Shown piece by piece: positions 24,263 through 33,591 of a stretch of 64,000 bases of DNA (its first letter is position 1; the number at the start of each line of letters is the position of its first letter). The notes under the pieces are model-generated. The model searched no databases and had not been told where the DNA came from. It was given only the letters and a program-made list of their open reading frames with translations. The position numbers and the translations under genes were made by a program. This DNA is from CADCVW01 sp964251385 (lineage in GTDB: Bacteria > Pseudomonadota > Alphaproteobacteria > Sphingomonadales > Sphingomonadaceae): positions 62,001-126,000 of the forward strand of contig CAXUJK010000003.1 in the NCBI GenBank assembly GCA_964251385.1. The letters are read 5' to 3'.

Positions 24263-25530
24263 GCGGGAGCATGACCGGGTTCGGCAACCACTTCGCGACC
24301 GAGGCCGTTCCCGGCGCGTTGCCGGTGGGACGCAACAGTCCTCAGCGCGTGCCGTTCGGGCTATACGCCGAACAACTGTCGGGCACCGCGTTCACCGCGC
24401 CGCGTCACGAGAACCGGCGCAGCTGGCTGTATCGGATGCGACCGAGCGCGAGCCATCCGCCCTTTTCGCCTTTTGCGGGGGACACGCGACTGCGGTCCGC
24501 GCCGTTCGACGAAGTGCCGCCCAGCCCCAACCGGCTGCGCTGGGATCCGCTCGACATGCCGGCCGCTCCCACGGATTTCGTGGACGGCCTCGTCACCTAC
24601 GGCGGCAACGACGCGCTCGCGATCCACATGTACGCGGCGAGTGCGTCGATGGTGGACCGGGTGTTCTTCTCGGCCGACGGCGAGTTGCTGATCGTGCCGC
24701 AGCACGGCAGGCTCGCGATCGCCACCGAGATGGGGGTTCTCCATGTTGCCCCGGGCACCCTCGCGCTTGTTCCGCGCGGGCTTCGCTTCCGTGTCGAACT
24801 GCCCGACGGCGCGGCACGCGGTTATGTCGCCGAGAACATGGGACAGCCGTTCCGCTTGCCGGACCTGGGGCCGATTGGTGCCAACGGCCTCGCCAACCCG
24901 CGCGACTTCGAAACGCCCGTCGCCGCGTTCGAGGATCGCGACGTGCCCACCGAACTCGTCCAGAAATTCTGCGGGCGGCTGTGGGCCACATCGCTAGATC
25001 ATTCGCCGCTGGACGTCGTCGCATGGCACGGCAACTCCGCGCCGTGCACCTACGACCTGTCCCGGTTCAACACGATGGGCACGGTGTCGTTCGACCATCC
25101 CGACCCATCGATTTTCACGGTCCTGACCGCGCCGTCGGACAGGCCTGGCCATGCCACGTGCGACTTCGTGCTGTTTCCGCCGCGCTGGATGGTGGCGGAG
25201 GACACGTTCCGTCCGCCCTGGTTCCACCGCAACGTCATGGCGGAATTCATGGGGCTGATATCCGGCGCGTACGATGCCAAGGAAGGTGGGTTCGCGCCGG
25301 GCGGTGCGTCGCTGCACAACGTCATGAACGGGCACGGTCCCGACCGCGCGGCGTATGAAAAGGCGATCGCGGCGGCGCTCGTCCCGCACAAGATCGACGG
25401 CGGGTTTGCCTTCATGTTCGAATCGCGCGATGCGATCCGGCCGACGCGCTGGGCCGTGGAAACGCCGCTGGCGCAGCTCGACTACGACGACTGCTGGGCC
25501 GATTTCGTGAAGGCGGCGCTGCCGCGCTGA
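24259..25530 (+). CDS. hmgA: Homogentisate 1,2-dioxygenase
   Basis: A 423-residue ring-cleaving Fe(II) dioxygenase that turns homogentisate into maleylacetoacetate. It begins MSGSMTGFGNHFATEAVPGA, the classic GFGN..E opening. The iron ligands lie in PPWFHRNVMAEFMGLISG (His and Glu) and the His of SLHNVMNGHGPD. The C-terminal FMFESRDAIRPTRWA is conserved. It is translationally coupled to hppD. The maleylacetoacetate isomerase and fumarylacetoacetase that complete the path are not in the window, though the GST at 11953 could in principle be an isomerase-type enzyme. Confidence 0.97.
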   Translation: MSGSMTGFGNHFATEAVPGALPVGRNSPQRVPFGLYAEQLSGTAFTAPRHENRRSWLYRMRPSASHPPFSPFAGDTRLRSAPFDEVPPSPNRLRWDPLDMPAAPTDFVDGLVTYGGNDALAIHMYAASASMVDRVFFSADGELLIVPQHGRLAIATEMGVLHVAPGTLALVPRGLRFRVELPDGAARGYVAENMGQPFRLPDLGPIGANGLANPRDFETPVAAFEDRDVPTELVQKFCGRLWATSLDHSPLDVVAWHGNSAPCTYDLSRFNTMGTVSFDHPDPSIFTVLTAPSDRPGHATCDFVLFPPRWMVAEDTFRPPWFHRNVMAEFMGLISGAYDAKEGGFAPGGASLHNVMNGHGPDRAAYEKAIAAALVPHKIDGGFAFMFESRDAIRPTRWAVETPLAQLDYDDCWADFVKAALPR

Positions 25531-25859
25531 TACCGGGCGAACGCCTGGGCGACGAACCGTTCGTCGCAAATCGTGCGCGGTCGCTTCATCGAACCTGTAA
25601 CTGGTTATCGTGGGCGGCGAACGATGATCGTCATGAGCATTGAACCCTGCCCAATATCGTTAAGTATAGCTGCTAACTATAGCCTGCACCTTTGTTGCGC
25701 TTGCATTGCACTGGCTCGGGACAGGTCGCACTCTGTCGGGTTCCGCACCCGATGGGCTCTTGCCGGCCTCGCTCATTGATGTGCATCAAGGACGCTGTGG
25801 AACCGATGGGCTAAAGCTGACGTTCTGTTCATATCGGTTTTCACGAAGGAGTCGAACGC
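25531..25859. other. Intergenic regulatory region between hmgA and the GT-Glf gene
   Basis: 329 nt without a convincing gene. A stem with arms GCGACGAA/TTCGTCGC at 25549-25567 may stop hmgA transcription, although no T-run follows. An AT-richer patch at about 25645-25690 holds GTTAAGTATAGCTGCTAAC, with GTTA/TAAC arms and a repeated TATAG, which could be a regulator site or promoter. AAGGAG at 25846-25851 is the ribosome-binding site of the next gene. Confidence 0.45.
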
Positions 25860-28184
25860 TTGTCCGCCGCACTTACCGCGACGTCGTCGTCATTGCTGAT
25901 TTGCTTTTCGCACCTGCGTTGGGACTTCGTGTTCCAGCGACCTCAGCATCTCATGCAGCGGTTCGAACGCGGCGCCAAAGTGGTATATTGGGAGGAGCCG
26001 TTCGACAGTCCCGACTTCGCCGAGATCAGCCTCAACGTCCGCACCGATCCGAAGACGGACGTCACCATCGTCACGCCGCACATTCCGCAAGGGTTGTCTC
26101 CCGATGTGCTGACCGAAGGACTGCGCGCGGCGCTCAACCGGTTCGTGGGCGAACAGCCGCAGTCGACGCTGGTACGCTGGTACTACACGCCGATGATGCT
26201 GGCCTTCTCGCGCGATCTGCGCGCCGACTGCACCGTGTACGATTGCATGGACGAACTCGCCAACTTCAAGGACGCGCCGCCCGAGCTGATGGCGCTGGAA
26301 GCCGAGCTGCTCGAGGCCGCGAACGTGGTGTTCACGGGCGGGTACAGCCTGTTCGAGGCCAAGAAGGATCGGCACGCCAACATTCACCCGTTCCCGTCGA
26401 GCGTCGATGCGGTGCATTTCGCCAAGGCGCGCAACGGATTGGCCGAGCCCGCCGACCAGGTTTGTCTGCCGCGCCCGCGTCTGGGTTTCTACGGCGTCAT
26501 TGACGAGCGCGTCGATCTCGACCTGATCGCGGCGGTCGCCGACGCGCGGCCCGACTGGGCGATCGTCATGCTGGGTCCGGTGGTCAAGATCGACGAGGGG
26601 ACGCTGCCCCGCCGGTCCAACATCCATTACCCGGGCGGCCGAAGCTATGACGAGCTTCCGGCGTACCTGAAGGGTTGGGACGTCGCACTGATGCCGTTCG
26701 CCATCAACGATGCGACGCGGTTCATCTCGCCGACCAAGACGCCCGAATATCTGGCGGGCGGTAAGCCGGTGGTGTCGACCCCGATCCGCGACGTCATTCG
26801 CCACTACGGTAACCTGGACGCGGTCAAGATCGCGGGCGATCCGGCGTCATTCGTGGCGGCGTGCGAGGACGCGCTTGCGCTCGCAAACACGCCCAACTGG
26901 CTCGCGCCGGTCGACGTGGCGCTTGCCGCTCTGTCCTGGGACAAGACGTTCGATCGCATGAAGGCGCTGATCGACGAGGCGATCGGGGTGCCCGAAGCCG
27001 CAGCCAAGGCGCGCACGCCCGCGATCAGCCAGTTGTCGACGATCAAGCATTACGACGTGGTGATCGTGGGGGCAGGGTTCGCGGGGTCGGTCATGGCGGA
27101 GCGGCTCGCGGCGGACGGCGGCAAGCGCGTACTGGTCGTTGACAAGCGGCCGCACATCGCGGGCAACGCCTACGACAGGCTCGACGACGCGGGCATCCTG
27201 ATGCACCAGTACGGGCCGCATATCTTCCATACCAACAGCACCGAAATCTCCGACTATCTGGGTCGTTTCACCGCGTGGCGGCCTTACGAGCATCGCGTGA
27301 TCGCGGTCATCGACGATATGCGCGTGCCGATGCCGATCAACCGCACGACGCTCAACATGCTGTACGGGCTCGACCTCAAGACGGACGAGGACGCGGAGGC
27401 CTATTACCAGTCGCTTGCCGAGCCGGTCGCCGAAGTGCGCACCTCGAAGGACGTCGTCATCGGCCGCGTCGGGCGTGACCTCTACGAGCGCTTCTTCGAA
27501 TGCTATACGCGCAAGCAGTGGGCGATGGACCCGTCCGAACTCGACAAGTCGGTGACGTCGCGCGTGCCGATCCGCACGGATACGGACGATCGCTACTTCA
27601 CCGACAGCTTCCAGAACATGCCGGCGGAAGGCTACACCAAGATGTTCGAGCGCATGCTCGATCATCCGCGGATAGACCTGATGCTCGGTGTGGACTTCGC
27701 GGACGTGAAGCACGGGTTCAGCTACGACCAGCTCGTCTGGACGGGGCCGATCGACGAATATTTCGGCCATTGCTACGGCCGGCTTCCGTATCGCAGCCTC
27801 CAGTTCAAGCACGAGACGCTGGATGTCGAGACGTTCCAGGAGGTCGGAACGGTCAATTACCCGGCCGAGAAATATCCGTTCACTCGGATTACCGAGTACA
27901 AGTATCTGACGGGGCAGGTCAGCGACAAAACGACGCTGACCTACGAGTTTCCGCGAGCGGAAGGCGATCCGTATTACCCGATCCCGCGGCCGGAGAATGC
28001 GGCCTTGTACAGGCGGTACGAGGCATTGGCGGATGCTAGCGACGTGATCTTCGTCGGGCGCTTGGCGACATACCGGTACTACAACATGGACCAGGTGGTG
28101 GGTCAGGCGCTGAGCACGTACCGCAAGATGAAAGCGGCGAATGCGGCGGCGAATTCCGCGGGATTGTTGACCAAGGTCGCTTGA
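25860..28184 (+). CDS. glf: Fusion protein: glycosyltransferase plus UDP-galactopyranose mutase
   Basis: A 774-residue two-enzyme protein starting at TTG 25860, 8 nt after AAGGAG. Residues ~1-375 are a GT-B glycosyltransferase-like domain (SHLRWDFVFQRPQHLM, FPSSVDAVHF, and the donor-site stretch FISPTKTPEYLAGGKPVVSTPI). Residues ~395-765 are a full Glf: FAD motif DVVIVGAGFAGSVMAERLA, GGKRVLVVDKRPHIAGNAYD, YGPHIFHTN, and the C-terminal FVGRLATYRYYNMDQVVGQAL. Glf interconverts UDP-Galp and UDP-Galf. The fusion suggests that furanose donor production is coupled to galactofuranose or related sugar transfer onto a surface glycan. The acceptor is unknown. Confidence 0.93.
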   Translation: MSAALTATSSSLLICFSHLRWDFVFQRPQHLMQRFERGAKVVYWEEPFDSPDFAEISLNVRTDPKTDVTIVTPHIPQGLSPDVLTEGLRAALNRFVGEQPQSTLVRWYYTPMMLAFSRDLRADCTVYDCMDELANFKDAPPELMALEAELLEAANVVFTGGYSLFEAKKDRHANIHPFPSSVDAVHFAKARNGLAEPADQVCLPRPRLGFYGVIDERVDLDLIAAVADARPDWAIVMLGPVVKIDEGTLPRRSNIHYPGGRSYDELPAYLKGWDVALMPFAINDATRFISPTKTPEYLAGGKPVVSTPIRDVIRHYGNLDAVKIAGDPASFVAACEDALALANTPNWLAPVDVALAALSWDKTFDRMKALIDEAIGVPEAAAKARTPAISQLSTIKHYDVVIVGAGFAGSVMAERLAADGGKRVLVVDKRPHIAGNAYDRLDDAGILMHQYGPHIFHTNSTEISDYLGRFTAWRPYEHRVIAVIDDMRVPMPINRTTLNMLYGLDLKTDEDAEAYYQSLAEPVAEVRTSKDVVIGRVGRDLYERFFECYTRKQWAMDPSELDKSVTSRVPIRTDTDDRYFTDSFQNMPAEGYTKMFERMLDHPRIDLMLGVDFADVKHGFSYDQLVWTGPIDEYFGHCYGRLPYRSLQFKHETLDVETFQEVGTVNYPAEKYPFTRITEYKYLTGQVSDKTTLTYEFPRAEGDPYYPIPRPENAALYRRYEALADASDVIFVGRLATYRYYNMDQVVGQALSTYRKMKAANAAANSAGLLTKVA

Positions 28185-28191
28185 GGTTCGG

Positions 28192-28221
28192 AGGGCGGTG
28201 TTCGCGAGAACCCCGCCCTTT
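28192..28221 (+). terminator. Rho-independent terminator after the GT-Glf gene
   Basis: A strong hairpin 7 nt after the stop: arms AGGGCGGTGTTC and GAACCCCGCCCT (12 positions, one T-C mismatch) around a GCGA tetraloop, then TTC. It lies in the 36-nt gap before the convergent dipeptidase gene. Confidence 0.65.
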
Positions 28222-29525
28222 CACGTCGCGGTTCGGCCACGTTCGGCGGCGGCTAAAAGCCGCAACACGTTGCCGCTCCAGATCTTTTGCAGGTCGGCTT
28301 CCGAATAGCCCGCCGCGAGCAGCCGTTCGGTGACTTTGGGCAGCGCGGCGACGTCCATCATGCCCGCCGTGCCCCCGCCCCCGTCCCAATCCGCGCCGAG
28401 GCCGACATGGTCGACGCCCATGACGCGCAGCGCGTGGAGCAGCGAAGCCATAAACTGTTCGAAGGTCGCGGTCGTGTACGGCTCCGCGCCGGCGTGGAGC
28501 GCACGGACCTTTCTCAGGGTCTCCACCTGTTCGGGTGCGGTTTGGAATTCGAGTCCGCCTTTCGCATCGACCAGCGCATCGACTCGCGGCGTGCTCGACA
28601 GCGGGACCAGAAAGACGCTGTTGATCATCATGACTCCGCCGGACGCGGCGAGGCGGCGCATCGTGTCGTCGGAGACGTTGCGCGGATGATCGAATTTCGC
28701 ACGCGGGCCCGAGTGCGACAGAATGACGGGGGTTTTCGATAGCGCGATCATCTGGTTCAGCGCGGCGTCGGACGAGTGGCTGCCGTCGACGATCATGCCG
28801 AGGCGGTTCATCTCGGCCATCCATTGCACCCCAAGCGGGCTCAAGCCGTTCCAGCGCGGCTTGTCCGTGGTGCTGTCGGCGAACTGATTGTTTTTCGAGT
28901 GCACCGGCCCGGCCATGCGCACGCCGAGTGCGTAAAAGGCAGGTAAAAGCTTCACGCTGTCACCGAGCGGGTAGCTGTTTTCGATGCTTATGTAGCCGAT
29001 CCGGCGGCGGGCGCGGTCGAGCCTGGCTGCGTCGCCCGTTCGCTCCGCGCGCCCGATGCGGCCCGTGTGCGCCGCGAACGTGCGGCGGATCGCGTTCGCG
29101 CGGCCGAGCGCGTGCTTCAGCGCGGCGGTGTAGCCTGCAGGCGTCAACGGACCCTGCCGCGTGTAGACGACGAAGAAGCCGCCATCGAGCCCGTCGTCCA
29201 TGCGCGGCAGATCGACCTGGGTGCGATCGTCGTCGAAGCTGTGGCGGGCCGCAAAATTCCAGCCGGGACGATCGAAGTGGACGGGGGTGTCGAGGTGGCT
29301 GTCGAGCGTCAGCAGGCGCGTGTGGATTTCGGCCGGGGTTGCGCGGGAAGCCGGGCGTGCCTTCGGCGGTTCGGCGGGAGGCGCGGCGCAGGCGGAGAGC
29401 AGAAGAAGAGAGATGCCGGCGCCTCGAGTCGGACGGCGAAGTTCACGAAGTTCGCGATACTGCGCGGATTTTCGGCCTCCGATCCTCTGGATAGACGTGC
29501 GGAACGGGTTGGCGGGTAGATGCAT
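28221..29525 (-). CDS. Membrane dipeptidase (renal dipeptidase-like, peptidase M19), lipoprotein
   Basis: A 434-residue zinc dipeptidase. The N-terminus ends in a lipobox, GAGISLLLLSACAAPPAEPP, but is preceded by a long Arg-rich stretch, so the true start may lie inside the first 40 codons; no alternative ATG, GTG or TTG was found there. Catalytic features: TLDSHLDTPVHFDRP (HxD zinc motif), YISIENSYPLG (Glu), GMIVDGSHSSD and VILSHSGPRAKF (His ligands), and HVGLGADWDGGGG. It would hydrolyse dipeptides in the periplasm, possibly in cell-wall peptide turnover. Confidence 0.92.
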   Translation of the reverse strand: MHLPANPFRTSIQRIGGRKSAQYRELRELRRPTRGAGISLLLLSACAAPPAEPPKARPASRATPAEIHTRLLTLDSHLDTPVHFDRPGWNFAARHSFDDDRTQVDLPRMDDGLDGGFFVVYTRQGPLTPAGYTAALKHALGRANAIRRTFAAHTGRIGRAERTGDAARLDRARRRIGYISIENSYPLGDSVKLLPAFYALGVRMAGPVHSKNNQFADSTTDKPRWNGLSPLGVQWMAEMNRLGMIVDGSHSSDAALNQMIALSKTPVILSHSGPRAKFDHPRNVSDDTMRRLAASGGVMMINSVFLVPLSSTPRVDALVDAKGGLEFQTAPEQVETLRKVRALHAGAEPYTTATFEQFMASLLHALRVMGVDHVGLGADWDGGGGTAGMMDVAALPKVTERLLAAGYSEADLQKIWSGNVLRLLAAAERGRTAT

Positions 29526-29575
29526 TGAGGAAGGCTACACAGGACGAACGCGTGTAGGAAAGTCTTTTGTTCGGC

Positions 29576-29968
29576 TTAGTCGGGCGCGATCTCCTTGGTG
29601 CTCCCGTCCTCGTTCAACGCGACGTAGGTGTAGATGCCTTCCGTCACCTTTTCCGCCGCCCCGCCTCCGCCGCGGGTGCGGGCCCAGGTTTCGATGTGGA
29701 CCGCGATCGAATGCTCGCCGACGTGATCGATGGTGGAGAAGCAGCTGACTTCATCGCCGACCTGGATGGGGCGGAGGAACTTCATCTCGGCGACCGCGAC
29801 GGTGGCGACGCGCCCGCCCGCGCGCTCGACGGCGACGACCGCGCCCGCCAGGTCCATCTGGGACAGCGTCCACCCGCCAAAGATCGCGCCGGACGGGTTG
29901 GCATCACGGGGCATGGCGATGGTGCGAAGGTGCGGACCGTCGGCGGGCGTGGGCATGGTGTCGGTCAT
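29576..29968 (-). CDS. Acyl-CoA thioesterase, YciA-like hotdog fold
   Basis: A 130-residue hotdog thioesterase. RTIAMPRDANPSGAIFGGWTLSQMDLAG holds the catalytic Asn and Asp of the YciA/BACH group, and AVAEMKFLRPIQVGDEVSC is the matching second strand. The C-terminal ALNEDGSTKEIAPD fits. It would hydrolyse medium- or long-chain acyl-CoA. It lies 50 nt upstream of the dipeptidase on the same strand. Confidence 0.92.
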   Translation of the reverse strand: MTDTMPTPADGPHLRTIAMPRDANPSGAIFGGWTLSQMDLAGAVVAVERAGGRVATVAVAEMKFLRPIQVGDEVSCFSTIDHVGEHSIAVHIETWARTRGGGGAAEKVTEGIYTYVALNEDGSTKEIAPD

Positions 29969-30240
29969 CCCAAACTCAACACTGTGCGAGTCACGGGGTT
30001 CCTGTCACCAGCGTAGGCGCATCAGGTCGCGAAGCCATGAACGTAGATGTATGCATTGCGTGGAAGCGGTCATACGCCACCCTCGCACAAACGACGGTTT
30101 GTCGGAGATGGCGGGGCTCAAAAAGGTTCGTCGCGACGGAGCGCGGAAGTTCGCACAGGAAAGCAGGCGTTGCTGAACGGATTTACTGCGAACCTGTGCT
30201 ATCGTTTGCGTTGTCAATTGCCTTGTGAAACATCTTCGCC

Positions 30241-31059
30241 ATGACAGACCGACCCGAGCAGGCGACAAGCAAACTGGTAAGATTCCCTAGGGGGCGTGCT
30301 ACCTTGGCTTGTCTTGCGATATTTTTTGGATCTCCACCTGCAGCTAGGGGGGAGATACCCTCGGCCAATAAGTGCCTGGCCCTTCGTCAGCCAAACACAG
30401 CCGCGACCATCGAGGTGCAAAGCAGAATACTTATGTCTGGTCTGAAAATTCCAGTAGCTGTTCCTGACCAAAGCTTTTGGCCCCAAAATACGAACTCGCG
30501 AAAGCAGAGAATTGGGCGGGTCGAGGTTGCTTATACTCTTCAACCGACGGGTCGCGCCGATCATTGTAAGGTAACGCGTAGTAGCGGCTTCGCCGATCTT
30601 GACGAACAAAGTTGCCGATTAATCGTGAAGCGGCTTGTGTTGGACCCGACCAAAAAGGGGAATGTTCGAGTAGCGGAGCGGCGCTTACTTGCTTTTGCGT
30701 GGCTACCGAACCTCAACCCGAACCCGGCAATGAGGGAATGTACCGACGGCGGGGGCGCAATTCCAGTCTCGCCGGGACGTTGGCGGCCAGCGGCTTATAA
30801 TAGGATCAGGGCTCACGATGAGAATGTGTACGTCAAAATAAGTGTATCTTGGACCGGCGTTCCTAAGTCCTGCTCGGTTGTTGCGTCTCATGTGGATGCA
30901 GAGACGAGTGAGTTAGCTTGCAAAACCATAATGGCGAACGGCTGGTTTTTGCCTCGAGAAGATGAACGCGGCAACCTCACGGAGACCGTCGCTAAGATGG
31001 TCGTTTTCCTGCAAGGCGCGACGTCTTATCGCAAATACCCTCCATTCGATCCTTTGTGA
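30241..31059 (+). CDS. Low-GC protein with two TonB-C-like repeats
   Basis: A 272-residue protein of unknown role. A basic N-terminus and hydrophobic stretch (RATLACLAIFFGSPPAARG) suggest an export signal. Two segments resemble the TonB C-terminal fold seen in many sphingomonad proteins: GRVEVAYTLQPTGRADHCKVTRSSGFADLDEQ (written in full as positions ~98-129) and VYVKISVSWTGVPKSCSVV (~196-214). Each repeat has a Cys followed by an acidic residue pair and an ELACK/SCRLI-type Cys. Codons and base composition are visibly less GC-rich than neighbours, suggesting transfer or weak selection. No operon partner. Confidence 0.7.
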   Translation: MTDRPEQATSKLVRFPRGRATLACLAIFFGSPPAARGEIPSANKCLALRQPNTAATIEVQSRILMSGLKIPVAVPDQSFWPQNTNSRKQRIGRVEVAYTLQPTGRADHCKVTRSSGFADLDEQSCRLIVKRLVLDPTKKGNVRVAERRLLAFAWLPNLNPNPAMRECTDGGGAIPVSPGRWRPAAYNRIRAHDENVYVKISVSWTGVPKSCSVVASHVDAETSELACKTIMANGWFLPREDERGNLTETVAKMVVFLQGATSYRKYPPFDPL

Positions 31060-31110
31060 TGGGCCATGGCCGCTAAAGCGTTTGCCCGCGTTGCTTGCCT
31101 GCCGCTTAGG

Positions 31111-31148
31111 AATCGCGATGTCTGTAATGGGTCGAAAGCAGCCGTTCC
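31111..31148. repeat. Possible dispersed sphingomonad intergenic repeat
   Basis: The stretch containing TGTCTGTAATGGGTCGAAAG resembles a short element I recall recurring between genes in sphingomonad genomes, often giving spurious peptides such as VCNGSKA. Only one copy is present in this window, so the repeat status is from memory rather than seen. Confidence 0.3.
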
Positions 31149-31166
31149 CCCGGCTAGGCGGGCAAC

Positions 31167-33578
31167 TCAATCCAGCCGCATCGCCTCCGCCGCGAGGCTC
31201 TCCGCTTCGATCAGCAGGTGGTCGTCCGCCGCGCCGGTGGCCACCCTCTCGCGGCCGATGATGACGAGGACGGGAACGGCGAGCGGGGATACGCGGTCCA
31301 ACGTCACGTGGAGGAGGCTGTCGGCGGCGTGGTCGAGGAGGCGGGCTAGGCGGCCGACGTCGGTCATGCGTTGCTTGGCGTCCTCCCATGCGGCTTTTAG
31401 CAACAAGTGTTCGGGCTCGTAGCGGCGCAATACGTCGTAGATGAGGTCGGTCGAGAAGGTGACCTGTTTTCCGGTTTTCTTCTTGCCGGGATGGTTGCGT
31501 TCGACGAGGCCGCCGATGACCGCGACTTCGCGGAAGGCGCGCTTGAGCAGGTTGGAGCCTTGAACCCAGTCGACGAATTCGTTTTCGAGGATGTCCTTCG
31601 AGAAGAGCGCGGCTGGGTCGGTCACCGGTTCGACGCTGAATGTGGCGATGGCGTAGTCGTTCGAGACGAAGCCTAGCGGTTGCAGCCCCGCCGTTTCCAT
31701 GCGGCGGGTGATCAGCATGCCGAGCGACTGGTGCGCGTTCCAGCCTTCGAAGCTGTACGCGACCATGTAGTTGCGGCCTTCTCTCGGAAACGTCTCGACG
31801 AGGATCTGGTCGGGGCGCGGTAGGGTGGAACGGCGGTCCTGGACTTCGAGCCACTCGCGGACGTCATCTGGAAAGCGCGCCCATTGTTCGCGTTCGAACA
31901 GCATGTGGCGGACGCGATCGGCCAGATTGGTCGTCATCGCCATGCGCGCGCCGACATAGGTCGGGATGCGCGCGGGCCGGGTCGTGGCTTTCACCACTAG
32001 GTCGGTCTGGTCGATTTTTTCGACTTCGAGGACGAGGCCCGCGAAGTAGAAGGTGTCGCGCGGTGAAAGGGTGGACGCGAAATATTCTTCCACGGTGCCA
32101 AGCTTGCGGCCGTTCTTGAAGCGCACGTCGAGTAGCGGCGCGTCGACGATGATGCCCGCGTTCAAGCGGTGCTGCGTCACGAATTTGGGGTGCGACACGC
32201 GCCACAGGCCATCGGGGCCGCGGGTCAGGCGCTTGAAGCGGTCGTAGGCTTTGAGGCTGTAGCCTCCGCTCTCGATGTAGTGGAGGACGTTTTCGAACAG
32301 TTCGGCCGACAGTCCGGCGAAGGGCGCGGCCGATCTTACTTCCTCCAGCAGCGCGTCCTGTTCGAAAGGCGCGGCGCAGGCGCAGGCCATAATGTGCTGC
32401 GCCAGGACGTCGAGCGCGCCGGGACGAAAAAGGTCGGGGTCGAGCTCTTTCATGCCGATCGCATCGAGGGCGGCGCGCGCTTCCAGATATTCGAAGCGGT
32501 TGCCCGGGACGATCATGCCCTCGGACGCTTCGTCCAGGCGGTGGTTGGCGCGGCCGATGCGTTGGACGAGCCGCGACGAGCCTTTTGGGGCGCCCATCTG
32601 GATGACGAGGTCGACGTCGCCCCAGTCGACGCCTAGATCGAGCGAGGCGGTGCAGACGAGTGCGCGGATTTTGCCGTCCGCCATGCCTTGCTCCACCTTG
32701 CGGCGGGCTTCCCGAGACAGCGAGCCGTGGTGAACGCCGATCGGCAGCGCGTCGTCGTTGACCGCCCACAGGTCCTGGAAGATCAGCTCGGCGAGCGAGC
32801 GCGTGTTGCAAAAGACGAGCGTCGTCTTGTGGGTGCGGATTTCCGCCATGACCTGGCGCGCGGCCCAGCGGCCCGAATGGCCCGACCACGGGATGCGCTC
32901 GTCGGCGGGCAGCATGATCGACATGTCCGCGTCCGCGCCGGGATCGCCGATGACGACGTCGACCGTATCGATGTCGGCGTGGGGCGCGAGCCAGCCTTGG
33001 TACGCTTCGGGATCGGCGACGGTGGCGGACAGCGCGACGCGGCGCATGGCGGGGGCGATCTTCTGCAGTCTTGCCATGCAGAGCGCGAGCAGGTCGCCGC
33101 GCTTGGAGGTGGCGAAGGCGTGGACTTCGTCGATGACGATCGCCTGCAGGCCCGCGAACAGCCTGTCGCTGTCGTCGTAGCTCAGGAGCAGGCTGAGCGA
33201 CTCCGGGGTGGTCAGCAGCATGTGCGGGGGGCGCACGCGTTGGCGGGCCTTGCGGTCCGACGGGGTGTCGCCGGTGCGCGTCTCGACGCGGATGGGGAGG
33301 TCCATCTCCTCGATCGGGGTGAGGAGGTTGCGCTGAACGTCGACCGCGAGCGCTTTCAGCGGCGAGACGTAGAGCGTGTGGAGGCCGTCGCGGGGGTTGT
33401 TCACGAGGTCGGCCAGGCTGGCCATGAACCCGGCGAGCGTCTTGCCCGCGCCTGTCGGAGCCACGAGTAGCGCGTTGCGGCCCGTGCGGGACGCGGCGAG
33501 CATTTCGAGCTGGTGGCGGCGGGGAGCCCAACCTTTGGCGGCGAACCAGTCGGTGATGACCGCCGGAAGGTCAGTCAC
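31167..33578 (-). CDS. Ligase-associated DNA damage response DEXH-box helicase (Lhr-like)
   Basis: An 803-residue superfamily-2 helicase of the bacterial Lhr-like group. Walker A is LLVAPTGAGKTLAGFMASL; motif II is IVIDEVHAF; motif III is ALSATVADP; motif VI is QRIGRANHRLDE. A winged-helix and Lhr-specific C-terminal domain follow. The length and the neighbouring MBL-fold exonuclease identify the ligase-associated subfamily, which acts with an ATP-dependent ligase, an exonuclease and PdeM in repair of alkylation or cross-link damage. PdeM is not adjacent here, and the ligase is ~13 kb away at 46157. A small membrane protein gene precedes it on the same strand. Confidence 0.94.
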   Translation of the reverse strand: MTDLPAVITDWFAAKGWAPRRHQLEMLAASRTGRNALLVAPTGAGKTLAGFMASLADLVNNPRDGLHTLYVSPLKALAVDVQRNLLTPIEEMDLPIRVETRTGDTPSDRKARQRVRPPHMLLTTPESLSLLLSYDDSDRLFAGLQAIVIDEVHAFATSKRGDLLALCMARLQKIAPAMRRVALSATVADPEAYQGWLAPHADIDTVDVVIGDPGADADMSIMLPADERIPWSGHSGRWAARQVMAEIRTHKTTLVFCNTRSLAELIFQDLWAVNDDALPIGVHHGSLSREARRKVEQGMADGKIRALVCTASLDLGVDWGDVDLVIQMGAPKGSSRLVQRIGRANHRLDEASEGMIVPGNRFEYLEARAALDAIGMKELDPDLFRPGALDVLAQHIMACACAAPFEQDALLEEVRSAAPFAGLSAELFENVLHYIESGGYSLKAYDRFKRLTRGPDGLWRVSHPKFVTQHRLNAGIIVDAPLLDVRFKNGRKLGTVEEYFASTLSPRDTFYFAGLVLEVEKIDQTDLVVKATTRPARIPTYVGARMAMTTNLADRVRHMLFEREQWARFPDDVREWLEVQDRRSTLPRPDQILVETFPREGRNYMVAYSFEGWNAHQSLGMLITRRMETAGLQPLGFVSNDYAIATFSVEPVTDPAALFSKDILENEFVDWVQGSNLLKRAFREVAVIGGLVERNHPGKKKTGKQVTFSTDLIYDVLRRYEPEHLLLKAAWEDAKQRMTDVGRLARLLDHAADSLLHVTLDRVSPLAVPVLVIIGRERVATGAADDHLLIEAESLAAEAMRLD

Positions 33579-33591
33579 CAGCCCGGCGGGC

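Noticed and set aside
22945..25530. 861-codon plus-strand frame ending with hmgA
   Set aside because: Only the last 423 codons, from 24259, are homogentisate dioxygenase; the upstream part runs through the spermidine-synthase-like gene and hppD in wrong frames.
29969..30240. Short frames in the gap before the low-GC gene
   Set aside because: All are under 90 codons, overlap each other on both strands, and have no ribosome-binding site or recognisable motif.
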